Source of the DNA: Cryptosporangium phraense
GTDB lineage: Bacteria; Actinomycetota; Actinomycetes; Mycobacteriales; Cryptosporangiaceae
NCBI RefSeq assembly: GCF_006912135.1
Contig: NZ_VIRS01000001.1
Span: forward strand, 124,001-188,000
Reading direction: 5' to 3'
Length of the DNA stretch: 64,000 nucleotides
The notes under the pieces are model-generated. The model searched no databases, was not told the DNA's origin, and worked only from the letters and a program-made list of their open reading frames with translations. A program made the translations under genes and the position numbers. Shown in pieces: positions 17,021 to 25,780 of the stretch (its first letter is position 1; every line of letters starts with the position of its first letter).

Positions 17021-17049
17021 TTGACGTTCTTACACCGTAAGGCTACCTT
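17021..17049 (+). promoter_or_regulatory. Probable promoter of the oxidoreductase gene
   Basis: TTGACG (17021-17026) and TACCTT (17044-17049) are separated by 17 nt, close to the -35/-10 layout. The -10 region and the bases after it fall in the operator array, so a bound repressor would block RNA polymerase. Confidence 0.5.
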
Positions 17050-17077
17050 ACGCCGTAAGCCAGCCTTACAACGTAAG
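17029..17077. promoter_or_regulatory. Three phased palindromic operators, CTTAC-N3-GTAAG
   Basis: Perfect 13-bp palindromes lie at 17029-17041 (CTTACACCGTAAG), 17047-17059 (CTTACGCCGTAAG) and 17065-17077 (CTTACAACGTAAG). Starts are exactly 18 bp apart. The first two cover the promoter and the third runs into the AAGGAG ribosome-binding site of the oxidoreductase. The likely binder is the TetR protein encoded just upstream. Confidence 0.85.
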
Positions 17078-17085
17078 GAGCTCCG

Positions 17086-18075
17086 ATGAAGGCCATCGTC
17101 CAGGACCGCTACGGCTCACCCGACGTGCTCTCGTTCACCGACGTGCCGACACCCCGGCCGAGCAAGGACGACGACGTGCTGATCCGGGTCCGCGCCGCCT
17201 CGGTCAACGCCCGCGACTGGCACGTCATGCGCGGCGACCCTTACGTCGCCCGGCTCATGGCCCCGGACGTCGGCGGCCTCACAGCCCCGAAACAGCGCGT
17301 CCGCGGCACCGACTTCGCCGGCGTCGTCGAGTCGGTCGGCGCGTCGGTCACCCACGTCCGGCCGGGCGACGCGGTGTTCGGCGAGGCCCCGGGCGCGTTC
17401 GCCGAGTACGTGGTGGCGCCGCGGAACGCAGTCGCCGGCAAACCCGCGAGCATGACGTTCGAGCAGGCCGCGGCCCTGCCCCTGGCCGGGAACACCGCGC
17501 TGCTCAGCCTCGTCGAGATCGCGGGGGTCGAGGCCGGGCAGACCGTGCTGATCAACGGCGCGTCCGGCGGCGTCGGCACGTACGCGGTGCAGCTCGCCGC
17601 GGCCCACGGCGCGACCGTCACCGCGGTGTGCAGCACCCGCAACGTCGAACTGGTCGAATCGCTCGGCGCGCACGACGTCGTCGACTACCGGAAGACCGAC
17701 TTCCGGACGCGTGACCGGCAGTACGACGTGGTCTTCGACCTCGTCGGGAACCGGTCGCTCCGCGACCTCAAGCGGTCGCTGACGCCGACCGGGACCCTGC
17801 TGCTCTCCGGCGGCGGGGTCTCCACCGGGGGGACGCCCTTCGGGCCGATGAAACTCATCGTGGCCGCCAAGCTCCAGTCGCGGTTCGTGAAGCAGCGGAT
17901 CGAGGTGCCGGAGGCGAAGCCGAGCACGCGCGCGTTGACCGAGCTCGGCGCGCTGGTCGAGGAGGGCAGGCTGACGTCGGTCATCGACCGCACGTACGCG
18001 CTGGCCGCCGCGGCCGACGCGATCCGCTACCTCGAGACCGACCACGCCCGGGCCAAGGTCGTCCTCACCGCGTAG
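17086..18075 (+). CDS. Zinc-independent MDR oxidoreductase (quinone reductase-like)
   Basis: A 329-residue NAD(P)H-dependent medium-chain reductase. The substrate domain contains VNARDWHVMRGDPY and VRGTDFAGVVESVG. The cofactor domain has TVLINGASGGVGTYAVQLA with the AxxGxxG turn. The cysteine and histidine zinc ligands of true alcohol dehydrogenases are absent, as in quinone or enone reductases. AAGGAG lies 5 nt upstream of ATG 17086. Repression by the upstream TetR protein through the phased operators is likely, with induction by a toxic quinone or enone. Confidence 0.88.
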   Translation: MKAIVQDRYGSPDVLSFTDVPTPRPSKDDDVLIRVRAASVNARDWHVMRGDPYVARLMAPDVGGLTAPKQRVRGTDFAGVVESVGASVTHVRPGDAVFGEAPGAFAEYVVAPRNAVAGKPASMTFEQAAALPLAGNTALLSLVEIAGVEAGQTVLINGASGGVGTYAVQLAAAHGATVTAVCSTRNVELVESLGAHDVVDYRKTDFRTRDRQYDVVFDLVGNRSLRDLKRSLTPTGTLLLSGGGVSTGGTPFGPMKLIVAAKLQSRFVKQRIEVPEAKPSTRALTELGALVEEGRLTSVIDRTYALAAAADAIRYLETDHARAKVVLTA

Positions 18076-18148
18076 AACGCCAGGCCGCGCGATCGACTCG
18101 CTGGAGGGCCTGGCTCGCCTGCTCTTCCGCCCCTACCTGTAGCCTGGG

Positions 18149-18158
18149 CGAAATTTCG
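18149..18158. promoter_or_regulatory. Perfect palindrome CGAAATTTCG before the sugar-binding protein gene
   Basis: This 10-bp palindrome is 26 nt before the GTG start. A TAGCCT hexamer at 18140-18145 could be the -10 box, which would put the palindrome at the transcription start, a usual place for an operator. A half copy (AATTTCG) follows at 18169-18175. Confidence 0.4.
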
Positions 18159-18184
18159 TTTATGCGGCAATTTCGGGGGTACAG

Positions 18185-19447
18185 GTGCAGATTCGCCGTC
18201 GATCGCTCCTGAAGGCGTCGCTGTTCGCGCCGGTGGCCGCCGCCGGGTGCGGCACGAAGACCGGCGCCGGGAAGACCGACGGGACCTCGCTCTGGTGCTG
18301 GCCCGGCGGCCTCAGCACCAAGGTCGTCGCCGACGCCAAACAGAAGTTCCGGAACGACACGACGCTGATCTACAGCGAGTACTCCGGCAACTTCCGGCAG
18401 AAGCTGACGTCCGCCCTGTCCGGGAGGGCCCCCGCGATCACCGGGATCAAGGGTGAGGACATCGCCTCGTTCCTGCCCCGCGCCGACCAGTTCGTCGACC
18501 TGACCACGCTCGGCGCCGACCGGCTGACGTCGGCCTACCTGCCGTCGAAGTGGCAGGAGGCGACGGCGGTCGACGGCCGGCAGGTCGGGATCCCGATCGA
18601 CATCGGCCCGACCGCGATGTTCTACCGGACCGACGTGTTCGACCGCGCGGGCCTGCCGACCGACCCGGCCGACGTCGACGCGGCCACCGCGACCTGGGCC
18701 GAGTTCCTCGCGTTCGGCAAGCGGCTGCGCGCGCGGCTACCGGGGACGTACGTGCTGGCCAACACGCTGACGATGTTCACGATCGAGGTGTGCCAGTCGG
18801 GCAAGCGCTTCGTCGACCAGTTCAACCACTTCGTCGGCGACGACGAGCACGTCAAGAACGCCTGGGACGTCGCGGTGCAGGCGTCGACCGGTGGGCTGTG
18901 CGCCGGGATCGACAACGACGACAAGCGGTGGGGGCCGGCGCTGGCCGCCGGGTCGATCGCGGTGTCGTTCGGAGCCGCCTGGCACGCGCAGGACATCGAG
19001 AGCGACGCGCCCAGCGCGTCGGGGGCCTGGCGGGTCGCGGCCGGCCCGGCCGGCGGCGCCAACATCGGCGGGTCGTTCCTCGCGATCCCGGCCTCGACCA
19101 CCGATCAGGCGACCGCGTTCGAGATCATCGAGTGGATCCTCAGCCCGGAGAACGAGGCCCGCGCGTACACCGACGCCCGGCTCTTCCCGTCGACGCCGTC
19201 CAGCTACTCGATGCCCGCGCTGACCGAGCCCGAGCCCTACTACGGCGGTCAGCGCACGATCGACGTGTTCAGCGCGTCGGCCCGGAAGACCCGCCGGGCG
19301 TACGAGGCACCCTCGGACGCGGCGATCCAGGACGTCTACCTCAACGAGCTGCGCAACGTCGAGTACCACGGCAAGAAGCCGGAACAGGCCTGGTCGGACG
19401 CGGTCAAGGCAGCCCGGACGGTGGCGGCCGAGAACGGCGTCAACTGA
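18185..19447 (+). CDS. Extracellular sugar-binding lipoprotein (ABC-type family 1), orphan
   Basis: A 420-residue solute-binding protein. The leader RRRSLLKASLFAPVAAAGCG combines a Tat-like arginine start with a lipobox cysteine at residue 22. The mature part has the family 1 pattern, including WQEATAVDGRQVGIPIDIGPTAMFYRTDVF and WAEFLAFGKRLRARLPGTYV. It probably binds an oligosaccharide outside the membrane. No permease or ATPase gene is adjacent, so it must share a transporter encoded elsewhere or act as a sensor. GTG 18185 fits the signal peptide. Its stop overlaps the converging binding-protein gene by 8 bp. Confidence 0.82.
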   Translation: MQIRRRSLLKASLFAPVAAAGCGTKTGAGKTDGTSLWCWPGGLSTKVVADAKQKFRNDTTLIYSEYSGNFRQKLTSALSGRAPAITGIKGEDIASFLPRADQFVDLTTLGADRLTSAYLPSKWQEATAVDGRQVGIPIDIGPTAMFYRTDVFDRAGLPTDPADVDAATATWAEFLAFGKRLRARLPGTYVLANTLTMFTIEVCQSGKRFVDQFNHFVGDDEHVKNAWDVAVQASTGGLCAGIDNDDKRWGPALAAGSIAVSFGAAWHAQDIESDAPSASGAWRVAAGPAGGANIGGSFLAIPASTTDQATAFEIIEWILSPENEARAYTDARLFPSTPSSYSMPALTEPEPYYGGQRTIDVFSASARKTRRAYEAPSDAAIQDVYLNELRNVEYHGKKPEQAWSDAVKAARTVAAENGVN

Positions 19448-20471
19448 GCGTCGCGTCGGCCAGCGGCTTCAGGTACCGGGCCGGGTGGTCGGCGATCTGG
19501 TCGGCCTGGGCGCGGAACCAGGCGGCGGTCGTGGCTGCGTCCCGCTGCCGGGCGACGATCCCGGCGACGTTCATCCGGGTGATCGCCAGCGGCGGGATCT
19601 GCACCCAGCCGGTCGGGAGGCTCTCGCCGTAGCGCAGGTACCGCGCCTGCAGCCGGCCCAGCACCGCACCCTGCAGGAACGTCTCCCCCGAGACGAGCGC
19701 CAGGTCGTCCCGGACGACCGCCTGCAGCGCCCCGGCCGCCAGACCGACGCCGCCGGCGGCCCAGTGGGCGTGGTGCGCGGCCCGGGCCGCGACGATGCTG
19801 ACGCTGTCCATGTCGCCCACCCCGACGAACGCCAGCGCATCGGGATTGGCCGCGACCAGCACGTTCCAGGCTTCCTGGTTGATCTTCGGGTCGAGCTTCG
19901 TGTCGAACGGACCGAGCACCCGGACGCCGGGGAACAGAACGCCGAACGCCTCCCGGAGCCCGGTGATGCGGGCGTCGTAGGACTGGACGCCGGGGGCCGG
20001 GTTGCCGATCACGATCGTGCCGGTGGCTCCGGTCGGCACCCGGCGGGCGACCTGACGCGCGAGCAGCCCGCCGAGCAGCCGGTTGTCGTTGCCGACCAGC
20101 AGCGGGACGTCCGAGCCGGGCGCCGGCGCGCACTGCAGCATCGCGGCTGGCGTCCCGTCGTCGGCCAGTTCGGCCAGCGGGTCGGCGAACAGCTCCGGGC
20201 TGTAGGTGAAGATCGCGTAGCTGTCCGGGCGCGGCGTGCGCTGGGTCTGGAACTGGCGCAACTGCTGGGCGGTGTCGGCGATCTGCGGGCCGAACTCGCG
20301 GTGACGCACGCCGCCGACGCGGTCGACGCCGGTCGCGAAGCCCCGGACCAGCTGCGTGACCGAGTTGAGCTCCGCGCCCACGACGACGAGCGCGGCCAGC
20401 GGCGTCGTCGTGGGTTCTCTCGTGCAGCCGGCGACGGCGACGAGCAGCGCCACGACGAGCAGGACGCGCAT
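19440..20471 (-). CDS. Periplasmic sugar-binding-like lipoprotein (Peripla_BP_4 type), orphan
   Basis: A 343-residue lipoprotein from ATG 20471, preceded by a good GAGGAGG ribosome-binding site. The leader MRVLLVVALLVAVAGC ends in the lipobox cysteine. The body has the ribose-binding type fold: VPLLVGNDNRLLGGLLARQVA, TIVIGNPAPGVQSYDARITGL and NPDALAFVGVGDMDSVSIV are typical strands and hinge segments. No transport genes adjoin. The start is 106 bp from the divergent GGDEF-EAL gene, so it may supply the signal for that membrane enzyme, which is inference only. Confidence 0.75.
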   Translation of the reverse strand: MRVLLVVALLVAVAGCTREPTTTPLAALVVVGAELNSVTQLVRGFATGVDRVGGVRHREFGPQIADTAQQLRQFQTQRTPRPDSYAIFTYSPELFADPLAELADDGTPAAMLQCAPAPGSDVPLLVGNDNRLLGGLLARQVARRVPTGATGTIVIGNPAPGVQSYDARITGLREAFGVLFPGVRVLGPFDTKLDPKINQEAWNVLVAANPDALAFVGVGDMDSVSIVAARAAHHAHWAAGGVGLAAGALQAVVRDDLALVSGETFLQGAVLGRLQARYLRYGESLPTGWVQIPPLAITRMNVAGIVARQRDAATTAAWFRAQADQIADHPARYLKPLADATLS

Positions 20472-20577
20472 GCCCTCCTCATCGGCCCGCGCACTTCGTT
20501 CTGCAGGGGTTTGTTGCGTCCGGCGGCTCAGCCCACCCCCACCGCGGCCGATGGGTCCCAGGATGGGGTTCTCGTGG

Positions 20578-22512
20578 ATGCGACGACGCGCGGTCGCGCG
20601 GAGCGCGGCGGCCGCCTTGGCGATCGGCCTGGCTCTCCTCGCGGGTCTCGCCGTGTTCAGCAGCCGCGGGTCGGCGAGCGCGATGGCCACGATCTCCGCC
20701 CACGAGCAGACCAGCCAGCAGTGGAACCAGGTCTACCTGAAGATCAGCATCGAATACGAACAGCTGGTCGATTTTCTGCGCGCGGACAGCGCGGTCGGAC
20801 GGCAGCCGCTGATCTCGTCGATCGGCTCGGCGGAGCCGAACCTCCGCTGGCTGACCGCCAACGGCAGCAAGGCCGACGCCTTCCAGGCCCGCGCGCTCCA
20901 GAACACCTACGGCGGGTACAGCTACACGCTGCGGACGCTCGTCGAGGCCGACAAGCGCGGCGACCGGGCCGAGGTGCTGCTCGACGCCGAGCAGGCCGCG
21001 CTGAGCGCGTCGGCGCTGCGCAAGCAGGCGACGGTGAACATCGCCCGCAACGGCCTGGAGGCCAGCGGCGTCCTCCGCGACGCCCAGCAGGCCAACCACC
21101 GGATCCTGGTCGCGGTCGAGGTCATCTCGGCGGTCGACGTCGCGCTCGTCGTCCTCTGCACGCTCGTGCTGTTCGCCTATCAGCGGGGCACCGAGCGGCA
21201 GGCCGACGAGAGCCAGTACCGGGCCTCGCACGACAGCCTGACCGGCGTGGCGAACCGCGGCCTGCTGCACGAGCGGGTCGACCAGGCGCTGGCCGACTGC
21301 GCCCCCGGCGACGGGGTCGCGCTGCTGCTGCTCGACCTCAACCGGTTCAAGGAGGTCAACGACACGCTCGGGCACCACGCCGGCGACGAGCTGCTGAAGG
21401 AGGTCGCGGCCCGGTTGACCCAGGCCGCCCGCCGGCACGACCTGGTGGCGCGCCTCGGTGGCGACGAGTTCGCCGTGCTGATCCCGGGCGTCCCCGACGA
21501 CCGCACCGCGGTCGAGATCGGCGATCGCTTCCACGTGGCCCTCTGCGGGCCGATGGTGGTCGAGGGCGTCATGGTCGACGTGTCGGGGAGCGTCGGTATC
21601 TCCCGCTATCCGACGCCGAGCGGCTCGGCCGGGGAGCTGCTGCAGCACGCGGACATCGCGATGTACCTGGCCAAGCGGGGCGGGCTGGGGATCGCGTTCT
21701 ACCGCCCGGACGACGACCGGCACACGTCCGAGCGGCTGACCGTGGTCGCGGAGCTGCGCGAGGCCGTCGAGCGCGGCGACCTGACCGTGCACTACCAGCC
21801 GATCGTCCGCCGGTCGACACACGAGGTGCGCGGGGTCGAGGCGCTGGTCCGATGGCCGCACCCGTCCCGCGGGCTGCTCACGCCGGAGGAGTTCGTGCCG
21901 ATCGCCGAGGAGAACGACCTGATCCCGGCGCTGACCGACCTGGTCCTCGACCGGGCCCTGGCCCAGCACCGGGCCTGGCTCGACGCCGGCCTCGACCTGC
22001 CGGTGGCGGTGAACGTCGGCGGCGCGTGCTTCCTCGACGCCGGTTTTCCGGCCCGGGTCCGGTCGCTGCTCGACCGGCACCGGGTCGAGCCCGGCCGGCT
22101 GACCGCCGAGATCACCGAGAGCGCGGTGCTCCCCGACGCCGGCCGCGCGTCGGCGGTGCTCACCGAGCTGCGCGGGCTGGGCGTCCGGCTGTCGATCGAC
22201 GACTTCGGGACGGGCTTCTCGGCGATGGGCCACCTCCAGTCGATGCCGCTGGACGAGCTCAAGATCGACCGGTCGATCACCGCCCAGATCGGGGCGACCG
22301 AGGGCGGGAAGGCGGTCGTGGGTGCGCTGATCGAGCTGGGGCACGCGCTGCGGCTGGAGGTGGTGGTGGAGGGCGTCGAGGACGCGGCGACGTGCGCGGT
22401 CGTCGATTCGCTGGGCGCCGACCGGCTCCAGGGCTACGCGTTCAGCCGCCCGCTGCCGCCGGAGGAACTCGTCGCCTGGACCCGCCCGATCCCAGCCGCC
22501 GCCACACCCTGA
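20578..22512 (+). CDS. Membrane GGDEF-EAL protein (c-di-GMP synthesis/breakdown)
   Basis: A 644-residue protein. One helix lies near residues 10-30 and a second near 185-205, with an extracytoplasmic helical domain between them. The GGDEF motif is intact (294-298), and an inhibitory RxxD site (RRHD) lies five residues before it. The EAL motif starts at E421; later EAL residues (VNVGG, AEITES, IDDFGTG, ELKID, VVEGVED, LQGYAFSRP) are all kept. Both diguanylate cyclase and phosphodiesterase activity are therefore possible. ATG 20578 is preferred because GGATGGGG lies 9 nt upstream; ATG 20563 and 20551 are alternatives. Confidence 0.9.
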   Translation: MRRRAVARSAAAALAIGLALLAGLAVFSSRGSASAMATISAHEQTSQQWNQVYLKISIEYEQLVDFLRADSAVGRQPLISSIGSAEPNLRWLTANGSKADAFQARALQNTYGGYSYTLRTLVEADKRGDRAEVLLDAEQAALSASALRKQATVNIARNGLEASGVLRDAQQANHRILVAVEVISAVDVALVVLCTLVLFAYQRGTERQADESQYRASHDSLTGVANRGLLHERVDQALADCAPGDGVALLLLDLNRFKEVNDTLGHHAGDELLKEVAARLTQAARRHDLVARLGGDEFAVLIPGVPDDRTAVEIGDRFHVALCGPMVVEGVMVDVSGSVGISRYPTPSGSAGELLQHADIAMYLAKRGGLGIAFYRPDDDRHTSERLTVVAELREAVERGDLTVHYQPIVRRSTHEVRGVEALVRWPHPSRGLLTPEEFVPIAEENDLIPALTDLVLDRALAQHRAWLDAGLDLPVAVNVGGACFLDAGFPARVRSLLDRHRVEPGRLTAEITESAVLPDAGRASAVLTELRGLGVRLSIDDFGTGFSAMGHLQSMPLDELKIDRSITAQIGATEGGKAVVGALIELGHALRLEVVVEGVEDAATCAVVDSLGADRLQGYAFSRPLPPEELVAWTRPIPAAATP

Positions 22513-22584
22513 CCGGTGTCGGTCGGGCGGGGAGTTCCGTAGGCTGGCTCCACCTACCAGACCTATCGGTTAGGCGGTGTAGCC

Positions 22585-23991
22585 ATGACGCACGCACTGG
22601 ATCCGACCTTCTACCGCACTGCCGCCGACGCCGCGGCGGCTCCCGTCGAAGAGCTCGCGTACGTGGCCGTGTTCGACCGCGCGGCCGAGCAGCGGGACGC
22701 GATGACCGTGGTCGACGTCAACCCGGCATCGCCGGAGTACGGCCGGGTCGTCGGCTGGACCGAGGTGCCGAACCTCGGCGACGAGCTGCACCATTTCGGC
22801 TGGAACGCCTGCTCCAGTGCCCTCAAGCACGAGGGTCACGACATGCACGGGCTGGCCCGGCGCAACCTGCTGGTGCCCGGCCTGCGGTCCTCGAACATCT
22901 ACGTGCTCGACGTCGCCGCCGACCCGCGCGCCCCCGAGCTGGTCAAGACCATCGACGCGAAGGAGCTGGCCGCGAAGGCCGGCTACTCCCGCCCGCACAC
23001 GCTGCACTGCGGCCCGGACGGCGTGTTCCTCACCTGCCTCGGCGGTCCCGAGGACGATCCGGACGGTCCCGGCGGCATCGCGCTGCTCGACCACGCCACG
23101 TTTGACGTCGTCCGCAAATGGGAGACCGACCGCGGGCCGCAGCACTTCCACTACGACGCCTGGTGGCACCTGAACCAGAACGTCCTCGTGTCCAGCGAGT
23201 GGGGCAGCCCCTCGATGATCGAGAACGGCGTCGTCCCCGAGCTCCTGCTCGGCGGCCAGTACGGGCACGCGCTGCACTTCTGGGACCTGGCCGAGGGACG
23301 TCACCTGCAGCGCGTCGACCTGGGCGCGGAGCAGCAGATGGTGCTGGAGGTCCGGCCCTCGCACGACCCGGAGGCGACCTGGGGTTTCGTCGGCGTCGTG
23401 GTCTCCACCGCGGACCTGTCCGCGTCGGTCTGGCGGTGGTTCCGCGACGGCGACCGCTTCGCGGTCGAGAAGGTCGTCACGATCCCGGCCGAGCCGGCCG
23501 ACCCCGCGTTGCTGCCGCCCGCGCTGCAGCCGTTCGGCGCGGTTCCGCCGCTGGTCACCGACATCGACCTGTCGGTCGACGACAAGTTCCTCTACGTCTC
23601 GTGCTGGGCGACGGGCGAGCTCAAGCAGTACGACGTCAGCGACCCCGCGCACCCGGTCGAGGTCGGTTCGGTGCGGCTGGGCGGCATCGTCGGACGGACG
23701 CCGCACCCGGCCCGGCCCGACCTGCCGCTGGCCGGCGGGCCGCAGATGGTGGAGGTCAGCCGGGACGGCCGGCGCGTGTACTTCACGAACTCGCTGTACG
23801 GGGCCTGGGACGACCAGTTCTATCCGGACGGCGTCGGCGCCTGGATGGCCAAGCTCGACGTCGACCCGGCCGGCGGGCTGAGCATCGACGAGTCGTTCTT
23901 CCCGCACGGCGACGACTTCCGGGGACGGCGGGTCCACCAGATCCGGCTCCAGGGCGGCGACGCGTCGTCCGATTCGTACTGCTACCGCTGA
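22585..23991 (+). CDS. Selenium-binding protein family, probable methanethiol oxidase
   Basis: A 468-residue SBP56/SELENBP1-type protein. Signature stretches are ELHHFGWNACSS, LVPGLRSSNIYVLDV, YSRPHTLHCGPDG and FHYDAWWHLNQNVLVSSEWG, running through a seven-bladed propeller. Family members oxidise methanethiol to formaldehyde, hydrogen sulfide and hydrogen peroxide and bind metal through conserved histidines, which are present. The gene is monocistronic, with AGGCGG before ATG 22585. A small inverted repeat (CCTA-N5-TAGG, 22562-22574) lies just upstream and could be an operator. Confidence 0.9.
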   Translation: MTHALDPTFYRTAADAAAAPVEELAYVAVFDRAAEQRDAMTVVDVNPASPEYGRVVGWTEVPNLGDELHHFGWNACSSALKHEGHDMHGLARRNLLVPGLRSSNIYVLDVAADPRAPELVKTIDAKELAAKAGYSRPHTLHCGPDGVFLTCLGGPEDDPDGPGGIALLDHATFDVVRKWETDRGPQHFHYDAWWHLNQNVLVSSEWGSPSMIENGVVPELLLGGQYGHALHFWDLAEGRHLQRVDLGAEQQMVLEVRPSHDPEATWGFVGVVVSTADLSASVWRWFRDGDRFAVEKVVTIPAEPADPALLPPALQPFGAVPPLVTDIDLSVDDKFLYVSCWATGELKQYDVSDPAHPVEVGSVRLGGIVGRTPHPARPDLPLAGGPQMVEVSRDGRRVYFTNSLYGAWDDQFYPDGVGAWMAKLDVDPAGGLSIDESFFPHGDDFRGRRVHQIRLQGGDASSDSYCYR

Positions 23992-24003
23992 TCCACCAGA
24001 TTC

Positions 24004-24026
24004 GCCTCCGGAAGGAGGCAACCTCC
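24004..24026 (+). terminator. Overlapping alternative hairpins after the methanethiol oxidase gene
   Basis: GCCTCC-GGAA-GGAGGC (24004-24019) is a perfect 6-bp stem. The same GGAGG can instead pair with CCTCC at 24022-24026. It lies 12 nt after the stop codon and overlaps the putative -35 box of the next promoter. There is no T-run. Confidence 0.4.
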
Positions 24027-24047
24027 GTGCTCCCGGCGGGCTCTTAG
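24017..24047 (+). promoter_or_regulatory. Putative autoregulated sigma promoter, GGCAACC-N19-CTTAG
   Basis: GGCAACC (24017-24023) and CTTAG (24043-24047) lie upstream of the sigma gene. The paralogous sigma gene at 35147 has GGCAACC-N20-CATAG at nearly the same distance from its start. The shared elements suggest each sigma factor transcribes its own operon. Confidence 0.5.
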
Positions 24048-24081
24048 TGGTGAGACCGCGGGGGCAACCGGAGGGCACAGC

Positions 24082-24606
24082 GTGAGCGACCGGCCGGACG
24101 AGGCATTTCGGGAGTACGTGGAGGAGCGCTTACCCGCGCTCCAGCGCTTGGCGTACCTGCTCTGCCAGGATCGGCACCACGCCGACGACCTGGTGCAGGA
24201 CGCGCTGGTCAAGCTCTACACGAGGTGGGACCGCGCGAGCGCCGCCTCGCACCTGCACGCCTACGCCCGCACGACGCTGGTGCGGACGTTCCTGTCCGAG
24301 CGTCGCACCAACTGGGCGCGCCGGGTCGTGCTGGTCGACCGGTTCCCGGAGGACCTCGGCTCGTCGGACCCGGATGCCGCGTCCGCGGTCGCGGTCCGCC
24401 GCGCGCTGGCCGGGCTGCCGCCCCGGCAGCGGGCCGTGATCGCGCTCCGTTACTACTCCGACCTCTCGGTGGAGGAGACCGGCGAGACGCTCGGCTGCTC
24501 CCCCGGCACGGTCAAGAGCCAGACCGCCAAAGGCCTCGCTGCGCTCCGCCGCGCATTGCCCGACGTCGACGCGGACGACACGACGTCGACCCGGACGAGG
24601 AGTTGA
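24082..24606 (+). CDS. SigE-family (ECF) RNA polymerase sigma factor, copy 1
   Basis: A 174-residue ECF sigma factor. Region 2 contains LQRLAYLLCQDRHHADDLVQDALVKLY, and region 4 contains LAGLPPRQRAVIALRYYSDLSVEETGETLGCSPGTVKSQ, the helix-turn-helix for the -35 box. It directs RNA polymerase to a small stress regulon. GTG 24082 is the start. The next gene begins 2 nt after its stop and encodes a membrane-bound partner, the usual place for an anti-sigma factor. It closely resembles the sigma factor at 35147-35671. Confidence 0.92.
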   Translation: MSDRPDEAFREYVEERLPALQRLAYLLCQDRHHADDLVQDALVKLYTRWDRASAASHLHAYARTTLVRTFLSERRTNWARRVVLVDRFPEDLGSSDPDAASAVAVRRALAGLPPRQRAVIALRYYSDLSVEETGETLGCSPGTVKSQTAKGLAALRRALPDVDADDTTSTRTRS

Positions 24607-24608
24607 TC

Positions 24609-25730
24609 ATGGACGAGTCCCGGACCCGCGCGCTACTGACCAGGGTGGTGGCCGAGGCGCCGCCGCCCGCCGCGGTCGACATCGATCGCATCATCGAGCT
24701 CGCCCAGGCCCGCGACCGCGACCGGACGCGCTGGGTGATCGCCGCGGCCGCGGCCGTGCTCGTGGTCGTCGTCGTGGCGGTCACCACGCTGACGCTCGGC
24801 GGCAGCGCCGAGCGGGCCGCGCCACCGGCCGGGCCGATGAAGCTACCGATCCAGAAGCTCCCGGCCGAGAACCCGCACGCGAGCATCCCGCAGCCGGGCA
24901 GCGTGCCGGTCCGGTTCGACCTGATGCGCAGCGAGCTGCTGGTGAGCAACGTGCCGGACTCGCTGTACGAGCGGGGCACCTCGGTCCGGTACACCACGCT
25001 GGGCTTCTACGCCATCGGGCGCGGCCCGAACATGACCAGGAACTCCGTCTCGATCGTGCTGGGCTCCCGGGGCACGAAACTGAACCGCGAGAGGGGCAAC
25101 AAGATCGTGGAGACGAGGCCCGGCCCGAGCATCAACGGCCATCCGTCCACGCTGAACAAGTGGGACGACCCCTTCGGCTGGCAGCTGCTCTGGAACTGGG
25201 CGCCGGACGCGGAGGCCGAGGTCGACATCGAGGGGCTGCCCAACCCGGAGCAACTGGCGGCCAAGATCGCCACCGCCGTTCGGGTCAACTTCGCCGGCCA
25301 CGCCCGGCTGCCGTTCACGCTGCGCGCCCCGACCGGTGCCCTGCTGAGCGAATTCCAGGCGACGATCGACCTGTCGTCCGGCAAAGGCCGGAAGCCGTCG
25401 GCGACCGTCGCCTTCGCCGGGCCCGGCTCGGGCTTCATCAGCATCAACGCGAACCCGCTCGGCACCGGCATCGGCAAGCCGGACTCGGTCTACGAGGACC
25501 GGCCGGCGCGGATCAAGCACGAGCGGTCGGGCAACGGTCAGGGCGGCACGTTCAGCACGATGATCGTGGCCGCCGACGACCTGAAGATCACCGGCACCTG
25601 CAACTGGAACCCGAATCCGGAGGTCACCGAAGCGGAGTTCAAGAAGTTCTGCCTGTCGACGACCGCGAGCGTCCAGCGCGTCGGCAACTTCCGGAACGCG
25701 GCGGATTGGCCGATCTTCACCGTGCGCTAA
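24609..25730 (+). CDS. Single-pass membrane protein, probable partner of the sigma factor (copy 1)
   Basis: A 373-residue protein. A short cytoplasmic part opens MDESRTRALLTRVVAEAPPPAAVDIDRII, one helix follows at residues 40-60 (VIAAAAAVLVVVVVAVTTL), and the external domain is about 300 residues. The opening is very similar to that of the protein at 35674 (MDETTTRVLFQQISADAPRPSAVDLHRVV), so the cytoplasmic part probably binds the sigma factor. No zinc anti-sigma HxxxCxxC motif is seen. The outer domain has two cysteines near the C-terminus (TCNWN, KFCLS) but no family that I recognise. Confidence 0.7.
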   Translation: MDESRTRALLTRVVAEAPPPAAVDIDRIIELAQARDRDRTRWVIAAAAAVLVVVVVAVTTLTLGGSAERAAPPAGPMKLPIQKLPAENPHASIPQPGSVPVRFDLMRSELLVSNVPDSLYERGTSVRYTTLGFYAIGRGPNMTRNSVSIVLGSRGTKLNRERGNKIVETRPGPSINGHPSTLNKWDDPFGWQLLWNWAPDAEAEVDIEGLPNPEQLAAKIATAVRVNFAGHARLPFTLRAPTGALLSEFQATIDLSSGKGRKPSATVAFAGPGSGFISINANPLGTGIGKPDSVYEDRPARIKHERSGNGQGGTFSTMIVAADDLKITGTCNWNPNPEVTEAEFKKFCLSTTASVQRVGNFRNAADWPIFTVR

Positions 25731-25780
25731 TCCCACGATAACCGCCCATTGTGGATGTGACCCAGGCCACAATCGACGGC

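Noticed and set aside
19485-23105. Very long plus-strand open frame (about 1200 codons)
   Set aside because: It lies antisense to a binding lipoprotein and in another frame over the GGDEF-EAL and methanethiol-oxidase genes. The translation is Arg/Gly/Pro-rich without any domain, a usual artefact of high GC.
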